Positions 24,672-33,683 are shown, counted from the first letter of the stretch. The stretch is 64,000 nt of DNA from F23-D06 sp045130275 (GCA_045130275.1 JBGUPL010000081.1:68539-132538); one strand, 5' to 3'. The notes: generated from the letters alone by a model not told the origin. Made by a program: numbers and translations.

Positions 24672-26711
24672 ATGAAAAAACATCTCCTCCTGATGCTGTT
24701 TTGCGGACTGTTCGCGACTATGTCTGCGCAAACCGAAACCCTCACTTCCCCCGACGGCAAACTGATGGTGAAAATCGACGGCTCATCGGGACAATTGCGA
24801 TATTCAGTCTATACGGCAGATAATCCTGTTCCGTTTTTGGAGCCCTCCGTCATCGGTCTGGAGATGGATGATTGCTCCGTTTTAGGTCGCAACCCGAAAG
24901 TGACAAAGAAAGAACGCAAGAGTGTCAACCAGGAGGTAAATACTCCATTTTATCGGAAAAGCAAAATCAAAGACCAATATAACGAACTGAAAATCAGTTT
25001 TAAGGGGAACTATCAAGTGATATTCCGCGCCTACAACTCCGGCGTGGCCTACCGTTTTATTACCACATTCAAAGACTCCATCATTGTGCGGCACGAGACG
25101 GCGGAGTTCAATTTCTCAAATGATGAAAACAGAGCTCTTATCCCGTACGTCAACCGACAACCAGCCAAAAACGGTGACTTTTCCGAACAATTCTGCACCT
25201 CTTTTGAAAACACCTACGTGGATACGTTTCTCCGCGACATGGCTAACGACCGACTTGCTTTTCTGCCCATGTTGGTGAAGCAACGCTTTATGCCCCGCTG
25301 GGAAAGCAACCTGAAAATCTGGCGTACGCGCTTCGCCGTCATCACCGAGGCCGACCTGCACGACTACCCCGGCATGTACCTCAAGCACACTGAGGGCAAC
25401 TCGATGATCGGCTATTTCGCGCCGCTGCCGAAGACGTGGGAGCAAGGAGGACACAACAACCTGCAGTATGTGGTGAAAGAGCGTCACGACTACATCGCCA
25501 AGACCGCCGGCACAAGAAACTTCCCGTGGCGCGTCATCGCCATCACCACCGAGGATAAGGATTTGGCAGACAACGACCTCGTCTATCTCCTCGCCGAACC
25601 TTCGAAAGTGGCTGACATTTCGTGGATTAAGCCCGGCAAGGTGGCATGGGACTGGTGGAACAACTGGAACATCTGGGGTGTGGATTTCAAGGCGGGCATC
25701 AACAACGAGACCTACAAATACTACATCGATTTTGCCGCGGATAAGGGCATCGAGTACGTGATTCTGGACGAAGGCTGGGCCGTAAACAAGCAGGCCGACC
25801 TTTTCCAAGTCGTACCCGAAATTGACTTGCCAATGCTGGTGAAATACGCTGAATCAAAGGGCGTTGGCATCGTGCTTTGGGCGGGTTACGCCGCCATGGA
25901 CAAGGAGATGGAAAAGGTCTGCAAGCACTATTCCGAGATGGGCGTGAAGGGCTTCAAGGTCGATTTCATGGACCGCGACGACCAGATTGTGGTCAACTTC
26001 TACGAGCGGATGGCCGCTATGGCTGCCAAATACCACCTCTTCATCGATTTCCACGGGGCGTACAAGCCCACGGGACTGAGTCGCACCTACCCCAATGTGC
26101 TCAACTACGAGGGCGTGTTCGGGCTGGAGCAGTGCAAATGGGCCGACAGCAAAACCGATATGGTAAAGTATGAGGTCACGATTCCCTTCATCCGGATGCT
26201 CGCAGGTCCGATGGACTTCACGCAGGGCGCGATGCGCAACGGGGCCTACTGGTGCTACTTCCCCAGCTGGAACGAACCGATGAGCCAAGGCACGCGCTGC
26301 CGCCAATTGGCAGAGTACATGGTCTTTGATGCGCCCTTCGCGATGCTCTGCGACGCACCCACGGCCTACATGCAGGAGCCTGAATGCACCGATTTCATCG
26401 CCAAGGTGCCCACCGTGTGGGACGAGACCCGCATATTAGACGGCAGGGTCGGAGAGTTTATCGTCTCCGCCAAGCGCAAAGGCGACACCTGGTACATCGG
26501 TGCCATCACCGATTGGAACGCCCGCACCGTCGAAATCGACCTCAAGGCCTTGGGCATCACCTCCGGCACGGTCACGATGTTCGTCGATGGTCCCAACGCC
26601 CACCGCAAAGGCGTTGACTATCAGAAGAAAACGGTAACCGTTCCCGCAGATGGCAAACTGAAAGTGGAGTTGGCTCCGGGCGGGGGAACCGCGATTGTAG
26701 TGAGGAGTTAG
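24672..26711 (+). CDS. Secreted GH97 glycosidase, retaining (alpha-galactosidase-like) type
   Basis: The 679-residue protein has a signal peptide (LLLMLFCGLFATMSAQ), an N-terminal beta-sandwich, a TIM barrel from about residue 310 (KPGKVAWDWWNNWNIWGVDF, YVILDEGWAV) and a C-terminal beta domain, the GH97 order. The barrel has GFKVDFMDRDDQ, placing an Asp at residue 431 where retaining GH97 enzymes keep their nucleophile, and Glu486 55 residues later in EGVFGLEQ as likely acid/base. Inverting SusB-type alpha-glucosidases use glutamates instead, so an alpha-galactosidase-like activity is more likely. That assignment rests on recalled family knowledge. It is periplasmic or surface-located. Confidence 0.88.
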   Translation: MKKHLLLMLFCGLFATMSAQTETLTSPDGKLMVKIDGSSGQLRYSVYTADNPVPFLEPSVIGLEMDDCSVLGRNPKVTKKERKSVNQEVNTPFYRKSKIKDQYNELKISFKGNYQVIFRAYNSGVAYRFITTFKDSIIVRHETAEFNFSNDENRALIPYVNRQPAKNGDFSEQFCTSFENTYVDTFLRDMANDRLAFLPMLVKQRFMPRWESNLKIWRTRFAVITEADLHDYPGMYLKHTEGNSMIGYFAPLPKTWEQGGHNNLQYVVKERHDYIAKTAGTRNFPWRVIAITTEDKDLADNDLVYLLAEPSKVADISWIKPGKVAWDWWNNWNIWGVDFKAGINNETYKYYIDFAADKGIEYVILDEGWAVNKQADLFQVVPEIDLPMLVKYAESKGVGIVLWAGYAAMDKEMEKVCKHYSEMGVKGFKVDFMDRDDQIVVNFYERMAAMAAKYHLFIDFHGAYKPTGLSRTYPNVLNYEGVFGLEQCKWADSKTDMVKYEVTIPFIRMLAGPMDFTQGAMRNGAYWCYFPSWNEPMSQGTRCRQLAEYMVFDAPFAMLCDAPTAYMQEPECTDFIAKVPTVWDETRILDGRVGEFIVSAKRKGDTWYIGAITDWNARTVEIDLKALGITSGTVTMFVDGPNAHRKGVDYQKKTVTVPADGKLKVELAPGGGTAIVVRS

Positions 26712-26732
26712 CAGTTAGCAGTTAGTAGTTAA
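26704..26732. repeat. Heptad repeat (AGGAGTT AGCAGTT AGCAGTT AGTAGTT)
   Basis: Four 7-bp units begin within the last codons of the GH97 gene, so the TAG stop is part of a unit, and run into the spacer. They closely resemble the array after corA at 10331-10361. Confidence 0.8.
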
Positions 26733-26785
26733 GGGGGTGAAAAAGCTGGAAAAATGCTATTTTTGCCACCTAAAAACATACTTTT

Positions 26786-27364
26786 ATGCCAACGAATCCC
26801 GAATCAGACAAAAACGAGCTTGACGGCCGCACCAAACTGCTGCGCAGCCGCCCGGAACCGGATAATATACTAGTGTTCGGTGGTACAACCCTGATTGGGC
26901 TGTTTTTCTGCTTCACGGCGTTTTATTTTGTGATTTCCGAGATAATAGAAATCGGATGGCAGGGATTAGACGGTTTTGGGCCGTTTTTAAAACTTTTTAT
27001 CCAGGCGTTCATCATCTGCGGTATTCCCATCGCTTACACGCTAATGGTTTTGGATATGCTGATTTGGCAGATAAAAGGCGAGGAACTTGTCACCTATTCG
27101 GACGAGGACTTGCTCATCCAGCATAAGAGTCTGTTCAGCGGGGAGTGGCGGATTCCGTGGGACTGCATCCTGGAAGTGAAAGCATATTCTTATCCGTGGT
27201 ACAAATTTAAAGGGAGAGATGGGGACGAAACACTTTGTCTGACTTACAAAAACGCGAAAGGCAAGACCAAAAAGGTGCGGTTCGGACTGTTGCTCAACGA
27301 AGACCAGCAGGAGATTGTTGTAGAGCGCATTAAGGAGCTGTGCGTGAAGAACTTCGGAAAATAA
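26786..27364 (+). CDS. Membrane protein with a galM-like N-terminal leader (chimera)
   Basis: A 192-residue protein with two TM segments (NILVFGGTTLIGLFFCFTAFYFV and FIQAFIICGIPIAYTLMVLDML; positions about 28-50 and 70-92). A soluble C-terminal half, LVTYSDEDLLIQHKSLFSGEW onward, resembles bacterial PH-like domains. The first 16 codons (MPTNPESDKNELDGRT) match, nearly base for base, the start of galM at 30023. In galM the ELDGRTINLF part is natural, so this gene seems to have gained the start of galM. A partly deleted copy lies at 29126. A TATTTTTG box is at 26758-26765. Function unknown. Confidence 0.75.
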   Translation: MPTNPESDKNELDGRTKLLRSRPEPDNILVFGGTTLIGLFFCFTAFYFVISEIIEIGWQGLDGFGPFLKLFIQAFIICGIPIAYTLMVLDMLIWQIKGEELVTYSDEDLLIQHKSLFSGEWRIPWDCILEVKAYSYPWYKFKGRDGDETLCLTYKNAKGKTKKVRFGLLLNEDQQEIVVERIKELCVKNFGK

Positions 27365-27379
27365 TAATAGGCGATAGGT

Positions 27380-27703
27380 CTATTCCAATTCCGACAAACG
27401 ATATGGGATGCTATTGGGATCTTGGTAATTGTTCCAAACGGCAAGAATAGTCACTTTGTCGGACTGAGGAGAATAAAAAACGGTAATTTGTCGAATGACA
27501 ATCTTTCGAACTTCACAACCTTTGTATGTTGCACCTTCATATTGCTCTCCGATATGGGGGAATGAGGCAAGCTGTTCGACATTATCCACTATTCTTCTGT
27601 AGGTTTTCCGGGCGGCTCCAAATCCAAACCTGCCAAGCACATATTCGATTTCGGCGTCAAGTTCGTTTTGAGCACCTCGCAACCACTCTATTTCAAAAAC
27701 CAT
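27380..27703 (-). CDS. RelE/ParE-type toxin of a toxin-antitoxin pair
   Basis: A 107-residue protein with the ParE/RelE fold pattern: an early EWLRGAQNELDAEIEYVLGRFG helix pair, FPHIGEQYEGATYKGCEVRKIVI, and the strand TVFYSPQSDKVTILAVWNNYQDPN near the C-terminus. ATG 27703 is chosen because it follows the antitoxin in a 11-base overlap; the longer frame upstream runs through the antitoxin gene. ParE types poison gyrase and RelE types cut mRNA; which applies here is unknown. Its last codons coincide with a 21-base segment that is repeated at 29275, a boundary of a local duplication. Confidence 0.82.
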   Translation of the reverse strand: MVFEIEWLRGAQNELDAEIEYVLGRFGFGAARKTYRRIVDNVEQLASFPHIGEQYEGATYKGCEVRKIVIRQITVFYSPQSDKVTILAVWNNYQDPNSIPYRLSELE

Positions 27704-27968
27704 ACTTCGAACGGATTGAATCAGAAACTTCCTGATGAGAGACCACAGACTCTTCACCAGCTTCAGCCCTACGGATGCGGTCAAGCAGAATGACCTGCAT
27801 CTCCTCGGCGGTATGTGCATTGGGGGATGTGATAGGTGTGGCGGCAAGTTCCGAAATCAGCAGATTCACTTTGTCTTGGAGCCATTGGCCTATACTTTCA
27901 CGAGTGGTGAGGTCGGGATTAATACGCCTCACGGTGGCATCATCTACATTTATTGTTACAGTACACAT
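27693..27968 (-). CDS. Antitoxin partner of the RelE/ParE toxin
   Basis: A 91-residue acidic protein overlapping the toxin start by 11 bases, the usual antitoxin-first order. The N-terminus (MCTVTINVDDATVRRINPDL) has a short beta strand and helix pattern suggestive of a ribbon-helix-helix DNA-binding part. The C-terminal half (EEMQVILLDRIRRAEAGEESVVSHQEV) is the likely toxin-binding region. A TACTTTTG -7 box is at 27994-28001. It probably autoregulates the pair. The family is not named with certainty. Confidence 0.78.
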   Translation of the reverse strand: MCTVTINVDDATVRRINPDLTTRESIGQWLQDKVNLLISELAATPITSPNAHTAEEMQVILLDRIRRAEAGEESVVSHQEVSDSIRSKYGF

Positions 27969-27993
27969 AGTTTCTATATCCTGTTTCGAACCG

Positions 27994-28001
27994 CAAAAGT
28001 A
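27994..28001 (-). promoter_or_regulatory. -7 box (TACTTTTG) of the toxin-antitoxin operon
   Basis: Minus-strand TACTTTTGCGG matches TAnnTTTG and lies 26 bases before the antitoxin ATG. Confidence 0.65.
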
Positions 28002-28107
28002 CTATTTTTTCATTATACTACGACGCGTTAACGTAATTTAACACAGTCGGTCTCAAATCTCAGATTTCAGGAGATTTCCTTCTTGAAACTTGAAACCGAA
28101 AAAATAC

Positions 28108-28115
28108 TACTTTTG
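28108..28115 (+). promoter_or_regulatory. -7 box (TACTTTTG) deciding the start at 28134
   Basis: TACTTTTGCCC matches TAnnTTTG. The frame is open from 28083, but the promoter shows that translation begins at ATG 28134, which is also where the signal peptide begins. Confidence 0.7.
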
Positions 28116-28133
28116 CCCTCCAAAAAGAATGTT

Positions 28134-28976
28134 ATGAGACACAAACTGTTATTGTACGCCTTATGCCTGCTCTTCCTCGCTGGCACGCCGCTCGCAGGGT
28201 CCGCGCAGGATCCTGGCCAAAGGGAGCTGTTGGAGCGGGCCTACGGCACAAAATCGTACGTCCTATTGGAACAGTTCTTCGACAACTGGCAGAAGGAATA
28301 TACTGATAATGAGGCGGAAACACCCGACAAATGGGTCGCGGAAGCGCACAAGGTGTTCGCCGCAATGCTACGTCCGGATATTTCCTCGGAGATTGGGATT
28401 GAGGTATCAGGTCCTATTCTCGTAGTGCAGGGCTCTCTTGGAAGAATCGGTTGTGTGAAAGGAAATATGAAAGCCTTCAGGGACGGGAATTTGGACTCGA
28501 CAATCTATTTCATTGTGGATTCTGCAATAGATTTCAGACCGAAATACCAACTTGAGAATTTGACAACCGTCTATCTGACAGAAGGCTATAAATTGATTGT
28601 TGATGACTTTTTTTCGACCTTTTTCCCTGACCCCACGCTTTCTGACAGTTTATTTGATGATTTGACAAAAACAGATAGTGTTTGGAGTATAACAGACAAT
28701 GTGAAAATTCCCTATGATGAATTTGAGGCAAAATTGAATGAACAATTCGCTCGAGAATCTTTTTTGAAAAACTATGCAGGTTCGATATATTGTTTTCACC
28801 TTGCTGCTCCTACAACCATTATCCCTTTTCTCACTATTGAAGAAATTGTATTTGACCGTTCGCTACATTATGCTGTTGTGACTTATAGTCAATGTATTTC
28901 TGGAGGAACTGTCGTGCTTAAGAAAGTAAAAAACAAATGGATTTTCGACCATCAGTATGAATGGTGGATAGAGTAG
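28134..28976 (+). CDS. Unknown secreted protein
   Basis: I do not recognise this 280-residue protein. It has a signal peptide (LLLYALCLLFLAGTPLAGSAQ) and then a soluble acidic body with many Asp and Phe/Tyr residues. One half is backbone-like in composition; from about 28430 the gene becomes distinctly A+T-rich, unlike its neighbours, which suggests a patchwork or acquired origin. No catalytic motif or membrane segment is visible after the signal. It lies in the rearranged patch between the toxin-antitoxin pair and the broken copy of the 26786 gene. Confidence 0.7.
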   Translation: MRHKLLLYALCLLFLAGTPLAGSAQDPGQRELLERAYGTKSYVLLEQFFDNWQKEYTDNEAETPDKWVAEAHKVFAAMLRPDISSEIGIEVSGPILVVQGSLGRIGCVKGNMKAFRDGNLDSTIYFIVDSAIDFRPKYQLENLTTVYLTEGYKLIVDDFFSTFFPDPTLSDSLFDDLTKTDSVWSITDNVKIPYDEFEAKLNEQFARESFLKNYAGSIYCFHLAAPTTIIPFLTIEEIVFDRSLHYAVVTYSQCISGGTVVLKKVKNKWIFDHQYEWWIE

Positions 28977-29125
28977 TTAGTATATTGTTTCAGACAATGG
29001 ATCTTTTTTACTAAAGATTCTGGAGAATTACACCTGAACGAGACGAGATGATTTATAAACTATACATAACAAAAATCATGTTGAATCTATTTTTATGAAG
29101 TATAATTCATAAAATTTATAATCCT

Positions 29126-29273
29126 ATGCCAACAAATCCCGATTCAGACAAAAATCGAGCTTGACGGCCGCACCAAACTGCTGCGGTTCGGACTGTTGCT
29201 CAACGAAGAACAGCAGGAGTTTGTCATAGAGCGCATTAAGGAGCTGTGCGTGAAGAACTTCGGGAAAAAATAA
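29126..29273 (+). pseudogene. Deleted, frameshifted copy of the 26786 membrane-protein gene
   Basis: The first 61 bases match the start of the gene at 26786 and the rest matches its last 88 bases and its 3' flank (AGGCGATAGGTCTATTCCAAT). The middle 435 bases are missing, joined at a 4-base identity TGCG present at both edges (26841 and 27276). The deletion is a multiple of three, but a separate inserted T after codon 9 shifts the frame and gives MPTNPDSDKNRA then TGA. The copy is therefore broken. Confidence 0.9.
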
Positions 29274-29330
29274 CAGGCGATAGGTCTATTCCAATAAAGT
29301 GTACTTTTGCCGACTGAAAAAATCAATGGT

Positions 29331-30014
29331 ATGGAAGTATCCCACAAGTCAAATTCCGTGACCATCCGCAGAATCTTGGGCATCACTGCGCTGGTGTGCT
29401 GGGCCATCGTCATCGTGCCTTGGATTATCCTGCCGATTGGCGACAGATTGGCGTGGCAGTTGCAGCATTGGTCCTTGATTCCGGCCTCTGTTTTCACAAT
29501 AGTGTATGCTATCTTGTTTACTATTAGGGTTAACAAAGACATTTGTCAGGATGAAAATAAAATTCTATATGTAGTAAGGATAAGGAATTGGTCGGTGTGC
29601 TGCATGGCAGTGATAATATGCGTAGCTTTCTTCCTCGTTGCCATACTTAAGGCCGACCATAAGGTGTGGAGCGACGGCAAGTACGTTATATATGGCTATA
29701 AAGTATCTGATGATGAAAATGGCGGCTTCCGCATCCCATCGATATTTGTTTTTTACGAACGGAAAGGTATTGTGGATGATAGATTGGGTATGATCGGTGA
29801 CATGCGGCAATATCTGTTCAACACTGGGGATATGAGCCGAGTACAAAAGGTTGATTATACCATCTATGAAACGCTCGATCTGATAAAGGAAGAGATGGAT
29901 TATGTGCCATACGGCAGCGACAGTGTGCGTCATCTCACTTCCTTTTACCGTTTAAGTGACACACATTATTACGAGCAAATTCAGAATGAATCGCTTTTTG
30001 AACTTATAAAATAG
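29331..30014 (+). CDS. Unknown membrane protein upstream of galM
   Basis: A 227-residue protein with three hydrophobic segments: ILGITALVCWAIVIVPWIIL, SLIPASVFTIVYAILFTI and WSVCCMAVIICVAFFLVAIL. These are followed by a soluble C-terminal domain of about 120 residues (YVIYGYKVSDDENGGFRIPS onward) that should lie outside the cytoplasm if the N-terminus is inside. ATG 29331 is chosen because the TACTTTTG -7 box at 29302-29309 covers the earlier in-frame codons. galM starts 8 bases after its stop. I do not recognise the family. Confidence 0.72.
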   Translation: MEVSHKSNSVTIRRILGITALVCWAIVIVPWIILPIGDRLAWQLQHWSLIPASVFTIVYAILFTIRVNKDICQDENKILYVVRIRNWSVCCMAVIICVAFFLVAILKADHKVWSDGKYVIYGYKVSDDENGGFRIPSIFVFYERKGIVDDRLGMIGDMRQYLFNTGDMSRVQKVDYTIYETLDLIKEEMDYVPYGSDSVRHLTSFYRLSDTHYYEQIQNESLFELIK

Positions 30015-30022
30015 GAACTTCT

Positions 30023-31090
30023 ATGCCAACAAACCCCAAATCAAACCCAAACGAGCTTGACGGCCGCACCATCAACCTTTTCACACTGAAAAACGCCCAC
30101 GGCCTCCGGGCCACTGTCACCAACCTTGGCGGACGCGTCGTGTCGCTGTTCGTGCCCGACAAAAACGGTGTCCTGCGCGATGTCGTGCTCGGTTTTGAAA
30201 ACGTGGAAGATTACCTCCCCGAAAACCACCGTTCCGACTTCGGGGCGGTCATCGGACGGTACGCCAACCGGCTGAATAACGGTCAGATAACGATTGACGG
30301 GAAAACGTACCAGCTGCCGCAGAACGATGGCAAGAACTGTCTGCACGGCGGTCCCAACGGCTGGCAGTACCGCATCTTCAATGTTGAGGAAGTGGGCGAC
30401 AACCGACTCGTGCTGAGCTTGGTCAGCGAGGACGGCGACAGCGGGTTCCCGGGCAATGTGTGCGCCCGCGTCACCTACATGCTGACGGACGACAATGCGC
30501 TGGATATTCAGTATGAGGCGGTTACGGACGAACCAACGGTCATCAACATGACCAACCACAGCTACTTCAACCTCAACGGCGACGCTTCCACCGACATCCT
30601 CAACCATCTGCTGACCATCGATGCCGACCGCTACACCCCGATTGGCGAAACCTTCATCCCCACGGGCGAGTTGGCATCCGTGGAGGGTACGCCGATGGAT
30701 TTCCGGCAACCCAAGCCGATCGGTCGCGACATCTCTGCCGACTTCGAACAGCTGCGCATCGGGCGCGGCTACGACCACAATTGGGTGCTGAACACGAAGG
30801 GCGACGATTCCCGCCCGTGCGCGCACTTGGAGAGTCCCGTAACGGGCATTGTCTTAGAGGTTTACACCACCGAACCGGGAATGCAGGTCTATACCGGCAA
30901 CTTCCTCGACGGCACGGTGACAGGCAAGTACGGAAACATCTATCAGCAGCGGGCCGCCGTCTGCCTCGAAACGCAAAAGTTCCCAGATTCGCCGAACCAA
31001 CATTGGCCGGAATCGGATGCTTTCTTGCGACCGGGGAAGACGTACTGCAGCCACACGAAATTCACGTTCGATACCGTTAACGTAATCTAA
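30023..31090 (+). CDS. galM: Aldose 1-epimerase (galactose mutarotase)
   Basis: Interconverts alpha and beta anomers of galactose, glucose and related sugars. The 355 residues contain the family motifs: RATVTNLGGRVVSLFVPDKNG, GRYANRLNNGQI, the catalytic-His segment MTNHSYFNLNGD, and the catalytic-Glu segment AAVCLETQKFPDSPNQ, which forms the end of the domain. No signal peptide is present. The first 16 codons are shared with the genes at 26786 and 29126. Its 3' end overlaps the convergent peptide-binding lipoprotein gene by 14 bases. It could handle sugars released by the GH97 enzyme nearby. Confidence 0.93.
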   Translation: MPTNPKSNPNELDGRTINLFTLKNAHGLRATVTNLGGRVVSLFVPDKNGVLRDVVLGFENVEDYLPENHRSDFGAVIGRYANRLNNGQITIDGKTYQLPQNDGKNCLHGGPNGWQYRIFNVEEVGDNRLVLSLVSEDGDSGFPGNVCARVTYMLTDDNALDIQYEAVTDEPTVINMTNHSYFNLNGDASTDILNHLLTIDADRYTPIGETFIPTGELASVEGTPMDFRQPKPIGRDISADFEQLRIGRGYDHNWVLNTKGDDSRPCAHLESPVTGIVLEVYTTEPGMQVYTGNFLDGTVTGKYGNIYQQRAAVCLETQKFPDSPNQHWPESDAFLRPGKTYCSHTKFTFDTVNVI

Positions 31091-32714
31091 CCCTCCGAAG
31101 GTCGAGCATATTCACGGGGTTCACGCCCATTCCTTCCACGTTTTTCTGCACAAAACGAGCCACTTTGTCATAGTATAATACGACGAAGGGTGCGTCAGCT
31201 ACCAATAGAGAGTCCATTTCGATATAATATTCGGTACGGATCGAATCATCGGTGCAACGCTGCGATTTTTCGTATAATTGGTCGAATTTCGGGTTGACGT
31301 AGTGGGTGTAGTTGGAACCTGCGGGCAGGATATTTTTGGAGTAGAATAGTGACATCTGGTTCTCTGCGTCAGGGTAGTCGCAGATCCATGAACCGCGGAA
31401 GAAGGGCAGCTGGTAACTACGCATCATCTCCCGTTGTTGCGCCGGTTGCGCGATATCGAGGTTCAGCGTGATCCCAATCTCCCCTAATTCGTGCTGGATG
31501 TATTGGCAAAGGTCGGCATACTGCGCCGAAACGGTGAGTGTAATGGCCGGAAGCCCTTTCCCGTTTGGGTAGCCCGCATCCGCCAACAGTTGCAAGGCTT
31601 TTTGCGGGTTATAGTTATATCCGCCGGTACGTTCGGGGTTATACGACGGCATCCCGCGCGGCACGAAACCGCCGTCGCCAGCGTATCCCATATTGTTGCG
31701 AAGGTACTTCATCATCTTTTCTCGGTCGAAACCGTAGTTGATGGCCTGTCGTATCCGCTTGTCTTTCAAAGGGTTGCTTTTGTCCGTGGGTTTCAAGTTG
31801 AATCCTAAATACTCCGTGTTGAGGTATGGTCCGGTAATGAGCTTGATTTTGTCTGCGTATTCGGGGTTCAAACGGCCGTCCTTGGTGAGCAGCGCATCTT
31901 TGTAACTCGGGTCCACCCCGGACATGAAATCCAACGAACCCTTCATGAACTCCATGAATACGGATTGTCTATCGACAATAAACGAAACTGCAACCGCATC
32001 GATATATGGCAGTCGGTTGCCTGCGGAATCTGTCTCGAAATAGTTAGGGTTCTTGCGCATGACGAGTTTTACGCCCTCCTCCCAAAGTTGCATCTGAAAA
32101 GGCCCGGTGCCGACGGGGAATTTGCGAAAATCCTTGCCGTAGTGTTTCACCACCTCCCGAGGTACCACAGAGCAGTATTTCATTGCCAGAATGCCTAGGA
32201 ACGGCGGAAACGGTTCTGTGAGTTCGATTTGTAAAACAGTGTCGTTCAGTGCTTTAAATGCAGGAATACCGTTTTTGTCGCGTTTCACCTTCTGAAAAAT
32301 CCACGCCCCCGGCGATGCCACTTCGGGATCGAGAATGCGGCCCAGACTATAGACAAAATCTTCCGCTGTGACATAACGGGGAGTCTCAAATGGATAATAG
32401 TCTGTTTGATGGAACTGCACGTCATTGCGAAGCACGAACGTGTAGGTTTTCCCATCTTCGGAAATCGTCCAGCTTTTCGCGATGGCCGGGACTACCCGCA
32501 GTTGGTCGTCCATATCGACCAACCCGTTATAGAGCTGGTTGCAAGGCCAGATGGTAGATTGCCCGGACGCAAAAGCCGGGTCAAGGCTCAGAATGCCTGA
32601 AGACTCGTTATAGTGGAAAATCTGTTTGTCTGGATGGTTGAATTTTGTTTTGCAGGAAGCAAGCAAAATGCTGGCTGCCAGTATAATAAATGTATATAGA
32701 GTAATGCGTTTCAT
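31077..32714 (-). CDS. Peptide/oligopeptide-binding lipoprotein (SBP family 5)
   Basis: A 545-residue solute-binding protein of the DppA/OppA type. The signal ends in LLASC, a lipobox, so it is a lipoprotein. Family features are DKQIFHYNESSGILSLDPAFA, the LYNGLVDMDDQLRVVPAIAKSW opening, YTFVLRNDVQFHQ, and DKRIRQAINYGFDRE. I start at ATG 32714, giving a compact signal peptide. The expected permease and ATPase genes (dppBCDF) are absent from the window. It lies 1 base after an M23 peptidase gene, so a role in taking up murein peptides is possible, but this is only inference. Confidence 0.88.
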   Translation of the reverse strand: MKRITLYTFIILAASILLASCKTKFNHPDKQIFHYNESSGILSLDPAFASGQSTIWPCNQLYNGLVDMDDQLRVVPAIAKSWTISEDGKTYTFVLRNDVQFHQTDYYPFETPRYVTAEDFVYSLGRILDPEVASPGAWIFQKVKRDKNGIPAFKALNDTVLQIELTEPFPPFLGILAMKYCSVVPREVVKHYGKDFRKFPVGTGPFQMQLWEEGVKLVMRKNPNYFETDSAGNRLPYIDAVAVSFIVDRQSVFMEFMKGSLDFMSGVDPSYKDALLTKDGRLNPEYADKIKLITGPYLNTEYLGFNLKPTDKSNPLKDKRIRQAINYGFDREKMMKYLRNNMGYAGDGGFVPRGMPSYNPERTGGYNYNPQKALQLLADAGYPNGKGLPAITLTVSAQYADLCQYIQHELGEIGITLNLDIAQPAQQREMMRSYQLPFFRGSWICDYPDAENQMSLFYSKNILPAGSNYTHYVNPKFDQLYEKSQRCTDDSIRTEYYIEMDSLLVADAPFVVLYYDKVARFVQKNVEGMGVNPVNMLDLRRVRLR

Positions 32715-32715
32715 G

Positions 32716-33678
32716 TTAAGAAAGAGCCTGGTTGACCTTCTTGGAGGACTCCAACAGGGAGTTGTACTCCTCTGGGGTGATGTCAATGTAGAAATAGTAA
32801 ATCGGATTCACCGGCTGCCCGTTCTTGATCACCTCGTAATGCAAATGCGAACCGGAGGACATGCCCGTGGAACCTACATAACCGATCAGTTGTCCGCGTT
32901 TCACTTTTTGACCGGGCCTTACAGCAGCCTTTGACATGTGTGCATAAAGTGTTTGGTAGGAGTAGCCGTGGTTGATCAAAACGCAAATGCCGTAACCGGA
33001 TCCCGGGTGTTCGCGCGAGACCGTTCCGTCGGCGGTGGCGTAGATTGGCGTGCCCTTCGGGGCGGCGATGTCAATGCCCGTATGGTTGCGTAACGTCTTT
33101 AGGATAGGGTGATAGCGTTTGCCGAAACCAGAGGTGATTGTGTACATGTTTTTCAGCGGACGGATGGCAGGAATGGCTGCCAACATCTTTGCCTTGGAGT
33201 TCGCAATCCGTTCCAACGTGTCCAGCGACCGGGTCTGCACGGCCAGCCTGACCACCAGTTGGTCTGCTTTCTTGTTGGCAGCTTTCAGCAGTGAATTGGC
33301 TTCTGAACGAGACAAACTGTCAAAGCGTGTGTCTTCGACCAAAAGCGGGTATCGTTCGCTTGCGGGTACTGGATCCGCTTCAAAAACATTGCGGTAGATG
33401 TTGTCATCCCGGTCCTCAATGTCCGCTAACACTTCTGACATAACATCCAAACGGGCGGTCAGATAGTCCACTTCTTCTTTCAGTTCGTTGTTCTCCTTCT
33501 CCATGATCTTAACCTTTGGGGAGTCGATGAAATAGAAAGCTATCCAGACAAACACCAACGCGAAGGCCACGCCGCTGGCAAACACCCATGCTATTCGTTT
33601 GAAAAGGTGTTTGAAGCTGACCTTGACTTTCTCGTAGGTGAGCGTTTTGGGGTTGAAGTGGTAAAAGGACTTAGGCAT
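32716..33678 (-). CDS. M23 family metallopeptidase, membrane-anchored
   Basis: A 320-residue zinc endopeptidase that cuts peptide cross-bridges of peptidoglycan. It has one N-terminal TM segment (IAWVFASGVAFALVFVWIAFYF), a coiled-coil-like stretch around residues 60-150 (MEKENNELKEEVDYLTARL), and a C-terminal LytM domain. The domain shows GFGKRYHPILKTLRNHTGIDIA with the His and Asp zinc ligands and SHLHYEV with the HxH motif, so the active site is complete. ATG 33678 is used; an ATG 15 bases earlier overlaps the upstream gene. It follows the two GH73/LysM genes, making a wall-hydrolase cluster. Confidence 0.93.
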   Translation of the reverse strand: MPKSFYHFNPKTLTYEKVKVSFKHLFKRIAWVFASGVAFALVFVWIAFYFIDSPKVKIMEKENNELKEEVDYLTARLDVMSEVLADIEDRDDNIYRNVFEADPVPASERYPLLVEDTRFDSLSRSEANSLLKAANKKADQLVVRLAVQTRSLDTLERIANSKAKMLAAIPAIRPLKNMYTITSGFGKRYHPILKTLRNHTGIDIAAPKGTPIYATADGTVSREHPGSGYGICVLINHGYSYQTLYAHMSKAAVRPGQKVKRGQLIGYVGSTGMSSGSHLHYEVIKNGQPVNPIYYFYIDITPEEYNSLLESSKKVNQALS

Positions 33679-33683
33679 TTCCG

